A stretch of 64,000 nt of DNA, from contig CM064670.1 in the NCBI GenBank assembly GCA_032717465.1, forward strand, positions 15,148,931-15,212,930. The letters are read 5' to 3'. This document shows, piece after piece, positions 35,783 through 45,197 of this stretch. The DNA is from Coenobita brevimanus. Taxonomy: Eukaryota > Arthropoda > Malacostraca > Decapoda > Coenobitidae. Every line of letters starts with the position of its first letter. Position 1 is the stretch's first letter. A program made the position numbers and the translations under genes. The notes below the pieces were generated by a model. The model saw nothing but the letters and a program-made list of their open reading frames with translations, was not told the DNA's origin and searched no databases.

Positions 35783-36855
35783 CCTCGTTCAAGTCAGCCT
35801 TTGCACTACTCCCTGTTGATTCTGACAGTTTGATTCTGTCGGTATGAACGGCGCTGATTCAAAATGAATAGAATCAAATGATTCTCCATGAATTGAATCG
35901 AATCGAATCGCTTGGTGTGAACGCAGCCTTAATGTGTGTCATGGGGGGGAGGGAATCACCACTTGTCACAAGGGCGATTAACTTATGAAATTAGAGTATT
36001 AAATTTTTACTATGTTCTGGCTCATGTCACCAGTCTTAGAAAACAAGAGATTTATAGACTTTCTCTTCAAACAGTGCTCAACTGGGTATAACCACTCACA
36101 AATGCTGAATTATTAGTACTGTTGGCCTCTGAGAGAAAGAATGACCCTTGCCTCCTGACAGTAATTAAACCTGGAACTTAGTAATACTAGATCAAATTCT
36201 TGCATTCTCATCTCCTAGCTTGTGCAGATAGTTTTATTTTGAATTAATACGAAAGAACTGGCTAACTACCAGTCATGATTAATATCAAGAAAAGTTTGCG
36301 CAAACTGGGAGCAAAGACTGAGTAAGAACAGCATGGAAAATTGAAACACAATTTATACATTTAAATCTAGCTCAAAAGAAAAGACTGTGAATTTATTAAT
36401 CATAACTGAAAAAATGCTTACGTTACAAGAAAACTTAACCCCTTAAACGTGGATCGTCTCGTTTGCGACGCTCGGCCAAAAGGACATAACGGCGGATCGT
36501 CGCGTTTGCGATTCTAGTAAATTTTGAATAACCGCGGGCAAGCAGGCTCCAGCTGGTATTGTCTATCAGTACCGCCACCCTTTAGCTACTTTTAGCACAC
36601 TTGACCTTTGTACTACTGACCTCGGTTGTTGCCAAGTATCATTTTTTTTACCCACCCACGCACCGCTGCCCGGCCCTCCCTCGTCGTGCGATATGGCAGC
36701 GCGCGGACGGCTCATACTTGTCAATGTGTGCCTTCCTTTCGCAAGCACTTTGTGCTAATTGGAAACGCTTGTTTCCCCAGTTGTCACACTAGCAATTTTT
36801 CCCGCAGTTTGCCCCTGTTTAGCGTCAGTCCACCAGAATCTTTCAAGGTGACACC

Positions 36856-39207
36856 ATGTCAAACTCAAGCTCTTCCGAGTCTGTGCCTTCCAGCCCTCCG
36901 AAAAAGGGTTTTGCGACCTCCACCCCGTACAAACCCTTACAAGGAACTGCTAAGGGACTTAGTGACTCGGCTATAGCTAGTGAGTTATTGAAAGCGTCCA
37001 TGGATTATGGAAGTGACGTCGGTGTTTTATCTAGCCTGGCAGAGTCAGACACACTATCGAGTGCTGAGTCTGAGGTGCCAGAAGTGACTATTCCTGTGCC
37101 CAGCACCTCAACAGGCAAGGCTCCTGTGAAAAGGGGCCTAGTGTATGGAAAGGGGGCCAAGAGGAGACGAAGTGGTGACCCAGCTTCCCAGCCATTGTCT
37201 TCCTCAGACCGGCCATTGTCCCCTACACCACGTCACGCCGCCGCCAGCCCACCACGCACTCCCAGCCCCATTCTCTCGTCGTCATCTTCAGCTGCCCTTT
37301 CTCCGGAGTCTTCAGAGTCGCCTTCACCACCTCGGAAGGGAAGTAGGCAGTCTAGTTTACGTAGAGGTTTCCGTAGGCCCAGTGTCCGTGCTAGTAGGAG
37401 TAGAACTTTGTCTCCTAGTGTAAGACTTGCTAAGGTTACTCGCACTAGGCAACTCGCCAGTCACGCCACCGCGAGTGACCTTGAACCTTCGGCTTATCTC
37501 CCCACCACCACTACACCGACACGACCTAGGACAGCCTATGCCTCACGCACTGCCTCACCGCCTGCCTCACCCACTGCCACATGGCCTGCCTCACCCCCCG
37601 CCGCCCCCAGCACCTCCCAGCCTAGGCAGGGCACTCTGGATGCCTTCGTGTCGTCTGAGGGCTCAGATTTTGTGCCGGAAGATCTGCCCTTTGATGCCAG
37701 TGGGTGTGGAATACAGGCTGACTTCCCTGTCCCAGAGGATGGTGAATGTTTGGACTACCTGTTGGCCTTCCTGGATAATGAAGTAATGGAGCAGATTTGT
37801 ACCGAGACGAACGGGTACGAGGGGCAATCTGCTGCAGTTCGTGAAGGTGAAGGTGAAGCTGCAACGCCATCCACGTCACGGATGGCAGCATGGGTTCCTG
37901 TAACGATCAGGGAACTGTTTGTATTTATTGGCTTGATGCTTTTGATGCCCCACAATTGGAAGCACAAGCTCGAGGAATACTGGAGTGCTGACGATCTTTG
38001 CCCCACACCCATCTTCAATAAATACATGAGTCGCGATCGTTTCAGGCAACTCATGACTTACCTTCACTTTGCGAACAACGATGAGCCTTCCCCAACTGAC
38101 CCATTGTGGAAAGTGAGGGGAATCCTGAACCTGATCAAGGATAAGTTTACGAGGTTCCTTCGCCCCTTCAAGAAAGTTGTGATTGACGAGTCCTTGGTTT
38201 TGTTCAGGGGCCGTCTTCGGTTCGTGCAGTATATTCCTAGCAAACGCCACCGCTTTGGAATAAAGTTTTTCGTGCTGTGCGACTGCAAGACGGGGTTCAT
38301 CTTAGACTTCGTTATCTACACCGCCAGCAATGTGGACTTGGACAAGACTGACCCCCTTGGATTCTCTGGTTCTGTGGTGAAAGTGCTTTTGGAAAAGTAC
38401 TTTGGCGGGAATCATGTCCTGTATACGGACAATTATTATACAGCTCCAAAACTCGCCAAGTACCTTTCTGAACACGGTGTCAGATCATGTGGCACTGTCC
38501 GTAGCAATAGGGCACACTACCCTGCCTTCCCCGAGGCTGAAAGATCAAAGCGGGGAGACATGCACCTGAAGAAAACTGACAAGATGCTGGCGATCAGGTG
38601 GCACGATAAGAGAATCGTCAATGTGCTCACCACAGTTCACAAGGGGGAAATGCAAGCCACAGGGAAGGTCGACAGAAGGACTGGCGAGCCTGTGATGAAG
38701 CCTGATGCTGTGATTGACTACAACGTCAATATGCGGCTGGTGGACAAGTCTGACATGATGATACGAGAGATAGACTGCCTGAGGAGGAACCGTCGCTGGT
38801 ACATGAAGGTGTTCTTGCACTTGCTTGATATGTGCATGCAGAACGCCTTCATCCTGTATAAGATCAAGAACAGGAAGCCAGCAAACTACTCTCTCCGGCG
38901 TTTTTCAAAGACTTGTGTGTACCAGCTGCTTCAGCGTTTTGGGCAGGTACTGCCATCAGGTCCCAGGCGCCACCCACACACACCTCCAGACCGCCTACAG
39001 TGTCAGGACTACCTTCAGCGACACCGCCTGGAGCCACTGCCTGCCACTGCCAAGAGGGGAAAAGCACTCAGGAGGTGTCATGTGTGCAGCCACACTACCA
39101 GGCAGGACAGAACATTTAGGCGCACCTCCTTGAACTGCAAAGAGTGCAAAATTCCCCTCTGTGCTTACCTGTGTTTCTTTGACTACCACAGCCTGACTAG
39201 ATATTGA
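36856..39207 (+). CDS. piggyBac transposase, 783 aa, uninterrupted
   Basis: Cut-and-paste transposase of the DDE_Tnp_1_7 (PGBD) family, acting at TTAA. ATG at 36,856 is preceded by ACACC. Residues 1 to about 290 are a low-complexity Ser/Pro/Arg-rich extension, which makes the protein about 200 residues longer than the moth piggyBac prototype. The catalytic core shows D444 in VVIDESLVLFRGR, D525 in LYTDNYYTAP and D630 in MRLVDKSDMM, with spacings (81, 105) like the prototype. The C-terminus (about 741-783) is a Cys-rich domain (CHVC, CKEC, LCAYLC, H) that in piggyBac binds the TIR repeats. No stop or frameshift is present. AATAAA signals occur at 39,585 and 39,606. Domestication is less likely because the TIRs and TTAA are still present. 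Confidence 0.95.
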   Translation: MSNSSSSESVPSSPPKKGFATSTPYKPLQGTAKGLSDSAIASELLKASMDYGSDVGVLSSLAESDTLSSAESEVPEVTIPVPSTSTGKAPVKRGLVYGKGAKRRRSGDPASQPLSSSDRPLSPTPRHAAASPPRTPSPILSSSSSAALSPESSESPSPPRKGSRQSSLRRGFRRPSVRASRSRTLSPSVRLAKVTRTRQLASHATASDLEPSAYLPTTTTPTRPRTAYASRTASPPASPTATWPASPPAAPSTSQPRQGTLDAFVSSEGSDFVPEDLPFDASGCGIQADFPVPEDGECLDYLLAFLDNEVMEQICTETNGYEGQSAAVREGEGEAATPSTSRMAAWVPVTIRELFVFIGLMLLMPHNWKHKLEEYWSADDLCPTPIFNKYMSRDRFRQLMTYLHFANNDEPSPTDPLWKVRGILNLIKDKFTRFLRPFKKVVIDESLVLFRGRLRFVQYIPSKRHRFGIKFFVLCDCKTGFILDFVIYTASNVDLDKTDPLGFSGSVVKVLLEKYFGGNHVLYTDNYYTAPKLAKYLSEHGVRSCGTVRSNRAHYPAFPEAERSKRGDMHLKKTDKMLAIRWHDKRIVNVLTTVHKGEMQATGKVDRRTGEPVMKPDAVIDYNVNMRLVDKSDMMIREIDCLRRNRRWYMKVFLHLLDMCMQNAFILYKIKNRKPANYSLRRFSKTCVYQLLQRFGQVLPSGPRRHPHTPPDRLQCQDYLQRHRLEPLPATAKRGKALRRCHVCSHTTRQDRTFRRTSLNCKECKIPLCAYLCFFDYHSLTRY

Positions 39208-39234
39208 AAGTAAGGGTAAGAATCTTGAAAATAA

Positions 39235-39670
39235 TACTGAGAGTGACAGAGATACTAGTGTTTAGTTTTCTTTTACGTACTGACAGTGACAGTCTGATGA
39301 GAGTAAATTAGTGTATGTAGTTGTAAAAGCACTGACAGTGACAGTGTTTTTTTGTGTAAATAATTGTACATAGTAATAATATAAGTATTGAGAGTGACAG
39401 TCACTGCAGTGTAAGAAGTTGAAAGCATATGTTTCTATTCTATGTTCTGACAGTGACAGTTTGTTGTGTAGAAAATATTATTTTTATAACAAATGACAGT
39501 GACACTGATGAATAAGGCAAAAAACTGACAGCTAGAGTGAAAGTGAGCGATAGAAATGAAGTGCGAGTGGCCGACTGGAGCGAGAATAAAGTGCCTGCCG
39601 TAAGGCTGAATAAACTCGCGCCGCGGTGGTCTTCCTCATTCCCGCTTCACAATACTGGCAGTGACAGTGA
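39235..39670 (+). repeat. spaced CAGTGACAGT motif array in piggyBac 3' region
   Basis: TGACAGTGACAGT or close variants recur at about 39,284, 39,335, 39,391, 39,449 and 39,494, roughly every 45-60 bp, with weaker ones at 39,241, 39,527 and 39,656. Unlike a simple tandem repeat, the intervening A/T-rich sequence is not conserved. Confidence 0.8.
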
Positions 39671-40869
39671 TTTTTAGGGCCGTAATAGTGCCAAGCGAGC
39701 CTTTGCGAAGTACTATGAAGGAAAATAATGTAGTATACGTGTTTTTAGCTGTGAAAAGGGAAATGTGTGTTCAGTGACGGGAAGATCGCCGCCGCGCTGC
39801 ATGTCGGCCGTACGCTCCGTTCATTATAGCCTTATTTTCAGTGCTTATTGTACAAATACGGATTCCAGACTACCTGTACGTTGTTGTATAAAGTGTACTG
39901 TGACAGATTGAGGCTGTGGTAGAAAGAAAACCGGGTTTCTGGAGGTGTGAAAGTGAAGACTTTGTTACCCAACTTTGCAAGTCTTCACAAGTCCTTTGGT
40001 AGTCCACGAAGGCTCAACATCTGTCTCAGGAGAAAGCTGAATGTAAGTACTATATGCCATAAAGATTTTAATGTTCTAGGGTTAATCTCTGATTTTTGGT
40101 AAATATTTTCCCACAGGTACTCAGACCCCGCTACAACCCCGCCACACGGGGGTGATCGGCCGTACACGGCCGCGTTTAAGGGGTTAAACAAGTAAATTCA
40201 CTCACTCATGCAGTCAAACTACCCAACACTCATAAATCTAGAAAATAGAAAGAAAATGCTGGTAATTGGAGAGATATGGAGTTGCAGAGCTGCAAGAATA
40301 CTATCTTGCACTGCTCTGTCCTAAGCTGCCCTGCGCTGAGAATGGAGTTACAGAACTGCAAGGGAACGATGATCCACTGCCTGAAGACACTGCTAACGAG
40401 GGGTAATCTCCACTGGTCACTGCCATTTCACACTGCTCTGGTTATGTCCATCTCTCTCAAATGCAAATCTCTGGCTAACTGTGATGAATGGAGTGGTGTG
40501 GCATTGCAGAGCTGCAAGATGATCTGCAGATTGAGACATGAGGGTTGGTCACTAGGAATCACCTCTCAGACTGCATGCTGTACGGGGCTTCGTCCCTCAG
40601 AGTTGTCCCATTCCAACTGAATTGTATTTCTCACATGTACAGGCTAGCTATGTGGGAAATGGGCGGGGCTTCCTGCCCTGACTGTTACAGGGATTATGAA
40701 CGATTACAGTACTAACTTCGCTCAGTGATACACTGAGGTCACGCATAAGAACACTTGTGAAACAATAAATATTTTGAAATCTGTTCCAATCAGAGTGAAA
40801 GTGCAGGATGGTTAGAACTGAGAGAAACACTCTAGGATTTCACTAATGTTCATAGATATCATCATCATC

Positions 40870-41262
40870 ACCCGGACCTCTTTTCCCAGCCTATGGCAGA
40901 GTGAAGAGTAACAACACCCAGATGGCCAAAGTTTGCCTAATTCAGTGGGCCACGCTTCCATTCACTCACCATTCACGCCTTCGAAATTCTGGCTCCATCA
41001 GATAGGCCAAAAAATTTCACCACGTTCTGTAGTTTCACATACACCTATCTGCTGGAGACAATCTGAATGCTGTCACATCTAAAAGGGGTGCCAGATCCCT
41101 GGTTATGTGCTTTGCCGCACAAAATTCTTCCAGCCAGCTCGGTAACTTGTCAGTTCCTTAGCCTCTCCAACTTCCATACCTCTCTTCCTCGCATGCTCAT
41201 CCACCATATCCCTCCACCTTCTTCTTGGCCTACTTTGCCTCCTGCCTCCTTCAGATTCACTC
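40870..41262 (-). pseudogene. LINE C-terminal fragment
   Basis: Minus strand near 41,240-41,110 reads RRQSRPRRRWRDMVDEHARK and then a YRAGWKNFVR block, matching the common extreme C-terminus of endonuclease-RT LINEs (GRPRKRW...D...WR). No RT domain is attached and the frame is short. An (ATA)16 microsatellite at 41,264-41,310 adjoins it. Confidence 0.5.
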
Positions 41263-41264
41263 AG

Positions 41265-41313
<49 letters not shown>

Positions 41314-41433
41314 CTGGTCTTTTGTTTCTCAAAAGCACTAGTTCTTCCTTTGGGAATTCACTAGTGCTCGACACACATATATTATTTTTACAGTTACAAG
41401 AATTGTAACATCTCTCATATATAATACAAGCAC

Positions 41434-42466
41434 CATCATGAGTGCTGTGAAGGGTATGTATGAGGGAGCTAGGGCTACGGTTCGAGTGGATGGTGAGCTG
41501 AGCGAGTTCTCAATGTGGGACTGAAACAGGGTTGTGTGATGTCTCCATGGCTGTTTAATATATACATGGATGGGGTTGTAAAGGAGGTGCAAGGTAGGGC
41601 AGTGGATGTGAGGGTGGCTCTAATGAATGAGGGTGAGATTTGGAAGATTCCAGTGTTGCTGTTTGCTGATGATACAGTATTGTTGAATGAAGATGAATGG
41701 GAGTTGCAAGGTTTGGTGAATGAATTTGGGAGGGTGTGTAGGAGGAGGAATCTGAAAGTTAATGTAAACAAAAGTAAAGTGATGGTGTTTGAGAGGAATG
41801 AAGTCACAGAGTGTGCAGTGAGGTTGGATGGTGAGGATATGGAGAATGTGAGTGCATTCAAGTACTTGGGTAGTGTGATGAGTAAGGATGGAACTTTGGG
41901 GGATGAAGTGCATGAAGTGTACAGCAGAGAAGAAAGGTTGTTGGTACACTGAAAGCAGTGATGAGAAATAGGGAGGTGAGTATGGAAGTTAAGAAGTCAC
42001 TGCATGATAGACTTGTGATCCCTACCCTGACATATGGAAGCGAGGCGTGGACCTTGCAAGAGGGGAACAAGTCAAGAGTGAGAACAGTGGAAATGAGTTA
42101 CTTGAGAGGAGCATGTGGAGTGACGTGGAGGGACAGGTTGACGAATGAAGAAGTGAAGGAACGTTGTCGGGTGGATGTGGATGTGGTTGAGAAGATTAGG
42201 AGAAATACACTGAGGTAGTTTGGACATGTGAAGAGAATGGTGAATGAAAGACTGACTAAGGGGGCGTATGTAGGTGAGGTGGAGGGAGGGGTAGACCGAG
42301 GATGAGGTGGAGGAATGGAGTAGAGAGGTATGTGAGGGAGGGGGGGGTGAGTTGGGGGGAGGGTAGTCAAATGGTGGGTGACAGAGCGACTTGGAGGCGT
42401 TTTGTCTGCGGCCACCCTTTGCGGGATTAGGGCGTCAGGCTATAGATAGATAGATAGATAGATAGA
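41434..42466 (+). pseudogene. LINE A RT and 3' end with GATA tail (copy A3)
   Basis: RT segment GLKQGCVMSPWLFNIYMDGV, then LLFADDTVLLNEDEWELQG (FADD box intact), LKVNVNKSKVMVFERNE, FKYLGSVMSKDGT, LTYGSEAWTLQEGN and the terminal FGHVKRM region. Frameshifts at about 41,508 and 41,930 and a Trp-to-stop at 42,218 inactivate it. The 3' end GGCCACCCTTTGCGGGATTA, GGCGTCAGGC, then (GATA)n at 42,444-42,466 defines the true terminus of the family. It is 5'-truncated at about 41,434, typical of LINE insertion. Confidence 0.85.
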
Positions 42467-42963
42467 GAGACCATCATAATATATATATGAAAGTGGCAGT
42501 AATTAAACTCTATAATCATCTATCATAGTACCTCTCTGTAGGTCATAGCATTTTGAAATAAGCAAGGCTTTCAGCCGTCTCTTAAAGGGTTCAGCAGAAG
42601 AGAGTTGTCTTATGGACAATGGCAATTTGTTATATAATCTAGGGGCTCTGTACACAAAAGAATGATCAGAGAAAGGTGACTGGTGAATGGCTCCAGGCTC
42701 GTTAAGATGCAGGGAGTTATCTTCACTGCGTAACATCACACCTGGTCGTGCCAATGGGAGTTTTAACAATTCAGCAATCTACTTCAGTTCACCAAACTTA
42801 AGAACCTTGAATGTAATAAGACACAGTTTAAATTCATTTCCCGCCTTTACTGGTAACCAATGCGACTCAAATAGGAACGAGGTAGTCGAAGTTCTCGGGG
42901 GGGAGACCAAAGATAAGCGGTGCTGCCCTGCTTAGCAGAGACTGAACTTTTGTTAGTATGTTA

Positions 42964-43821
42964 CAGTCGTCACCTAAGGCGCGGCTAATTGGTTCTGGAC
43001 CAAGCCTGCACCATAGAAAACCATGCCATACAAATAACTAAAGCTATGGGGAAAATGGAATTTGGTTCTGGACCTTCAGCCAAAGTCCCCCTTTTCACCC
43101 TACTTTTCCCCATTTTTCCTCACTTTACACATGCACACAATGAAGCAATCAGTCAATGCATGTATTACACGTAACAATAGGCACAAGAAACGAGAGGGTG
43201 ATCAGCCTTGTGTGTACTTGGGCAATACTGTGGGCTGCAGATCGAGCAAAAAAAAGCTCGGCCAAGTAGACACAAATCAGCTGACCGACTAAAACATTAA
43301 AGATGGCACTGGTCAATCACTGATTGAAGAAGTTTATTTGATAAAGTTTGTGTGCTCAGGTGTCAACAAAACTCATATTTAACACATTTATAATTATTCT
43401 TATATAGATGATGATGATGGGAGGCATTATACTTCGTCTTAGCTCAGAGATAGGTGCTTCGTCACTAACCCGTTCATAGCTGTTTTACGAACAAACATAT
43501 AAACTAGTGACAATACCCAAAGAATCTTTAATGATTCATTACTTAACACAATGAATTTGGTGAAGTTTAACCTCCTCATAAGAGAGAAAATAGTCCACAG
43601 TTGGAGCACTTGTAGTATGGAGCTGAAATGATCACCATCTTCTTTGTTTACAAACAGGGGAGTGCGCTGCCAGGGGAATTAGCCCACGCGTTTCAAACCT
43701 TATTGTGCCCGCGCCATAGGTAGTTTATGCGCATGGTTCGTTTTTTGAGGGGGGGGCCTGGCACCTTGCTGTGTCATAGAAAACCATGCCGTAGAAGTCT
43801 GCGCCATAGGCGACTTGACTG
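42964..43821. mobile_element. pogo-like MITE T4, 858 bp, inserted in LINE D
   Basis: Ends CAGTCGTCACCTAAGGCGC and (inward) CAGTCAAGTCGCCTATGGCGC with TA flanks at 42,962-42,963 and 43,822-43,823. Removing it together with one TA restores continuity of the LINE D coding frame (GLPN into LTKVQSLLSRAAPLIFGLP), which confirms both boundaries. Subterminal blocks CCATAGAAAACCATGCC occur near both ends. Confidence 0.88.
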
Positions 43822-44854
43822 TATTTGGAAGACCAATCCACAGTGAATTACAATAATCAGAATGAGACAAGACCACTGCATGGACCAGTGTTAAGAGGCA
43901 ACATCTATTCAGGAATTTTCTCACGGAGCACAGATTTTTCATATGCAAGTTACACCCTCTGACAACCTGATTAATATGTTCTTTGCAATTTAACTTTGAA
44001 TTAAAATAAACACCCAGATATCAAACAGAACTGACTAGATTAAGCTGTGACATGCCAGTGTTCAAAGCCAGGGCATTGTCAGTGTCATCACCCCTTCTGT
44101 TTCCTCTGATGATGATGATGTCAGTTTTACCATCAATCAGCTTAAGTTTCCTCTTAGCCATCCAGATCTTAATATCAGATATTAGAGATTCAAGCTTAGT
44201 CTTAGTTTCGTTGATATCTGACATCTTAACATAGAGCTGGGTGTCGTCAGCACAAAAATGATAGGACACATCGTGAGCATCAAGTAAAGATGATAAGCTA
44301 CTTGTGTAGATAGTAAATAGAATTGGACCCAAAACTGATCCTTGAGGGACTCCAAACAGAAGGGGAGCAGAATCAGAGCTAGCGTAATCAACAACCACTC
44401 TCTGAGATCTGTCCGACAGATACAACTTTAGACGCAAAAGAGAACTGTCATGAACACCATAAAAATACAGATCATCCAACAATAGTTTATGATCTACTGC
44501 ATCAAAAGCTGCAGACAGATCCAACAGAACCAGGAGAGAGGACATCCCACTACACATGTTTGCCACCAAATCATTATGGATCCTTGTTAGTGCAGTTTCA
44601 GTTGAATGGTATTTTCTGTATGCAGATTGAACAACAGGAACAACTCTTGTGTTCCAGTAGTGGTAAGAGTTGATTGAGTATGGCCCGCTCAGTAATCTTG
44701 GATAAGAAAGACAGGTTAGAGACAGGACGATAATTTGTTGTGCTCTCGATGTCAAGGCCAGGTTTCTTAATCGGGGGTCTAAGCAAAGCAAGTTCCCAGA
44801 CTGCACAAAATTACTTTCTAAGAAGCATCTATTTATTTTGTTGCGATAAATTCT

Positions 44855-45197
44855 ACTCACTTAATGTAGTGCTGCCTACTCCTTCCTTAGCCTTTATCAT
44901 TCTTTTTCTGTGCCTGCCCTCCTCTCTTCCTATTTCTCCCATCTTTCCTGTCACTTCTTATTGCTTTTCTTTCCTTTACAGGTGGCTTTACATTGAGTGA
45001 CAAGCCAAATGGTTTCATGTAAGCCAGGAAACCATTCAACGCTGGGTGGTAACCATATAACCAAACCATACGTGTTCCCTACGTGTCAACAAGTGGGTTG
45101 GTGGAGGGTTAGTGCCCCTTCCCGTAAAACAACTAACTCAGACTCAAATGGCCACCCCTTGCGGGATTGTGGCGTCTGGCAATAGATAGATAGATAG
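44855..45197 (+). mobile_element. GATA-tailed SINE, full length, in LINE D
   Basis: Flanked by a 9-bp target duplication ATAAATTCT (44,846-44,854 and 45,198-45,206). The 343-bp element runs from ACTCACTTAATGTAGTGC to (GATA)n. The middle has TTTACAGGTGGCTTTACATT and GGGTGGTAACCATATAACC; the end has GGCCACCCCTTGCGGGATTG, GGCGTCTGGCAATAGATAG. It has no coding capacity and no clear tRNA head. The 3' end is shared with LINE A. Confidence 0.9.

Larger units (their letters stand above)
34889..35928 (-). mobile_element. PIF/Harbinger element, 1,040 bp, 51-bp perfect TIRs
   Basis: 34,889-34,939 and 35,878-35,928 are perfect inverted copies starting GGCTGCGTTCACACCAAGCG, flanked by TTA at 34,886-34,888 and 35,929-35,931, the 3-bp target typical of Harbinger. 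A second, diverged TIR-like block (GTTCACACCAAGCGAATC) lies at about 34,986. Internally it holds a transposase 5' fragment and a ~57-bp minisatellite, so it is an internally deleted, non-autonomous copy. Perfect TIRs indicate recent transposition. Confidence 0.95.
36439..40183 (+). mobile_element. piggyBac transposon, 3,745 bp, intact ends
   Basis: TTAA flanks at 36,435-36,438 and 40,184-40,187. The termini CCCCTTAAACGTGG and (inward from the right) CCCCTTAAACGCGG form the TIR. Subterminal repeats GGATCGTCTCGTTTGCGA (36,451) and GGATCGTCGCGTTTGCGA (36,494) lie 43 bp apart at the left. CGGCCGTACACGGCCG lies near the right end. A single uninterrupted transposase gene fills the centre. Ends, target duplication and gene are all intact, so a potentially autonomous, recent copy is plausible. 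Confidence 0.95.
35937..40852. mobile_element. LTR-like repeat copy A, split by piggyBac
   Basis: 35,937-36,438 plus 40,188-40,852 (about 1,167 bp in total) align throughout with 59,478-60,661. The ends TGTCATGG...TGTTCA fit TG...CA of an LTR, and AATAAA occurs near 40,765 towards the end. No target duplication or internal retroviral-type gene is found, so solo LTR is only a suggestion. The piggyBac at 36,439-40,183 interrupts it at TTAA, and copy B shows the empty site (AGAGCTTAAGCAAG). Confidence 0.7.
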
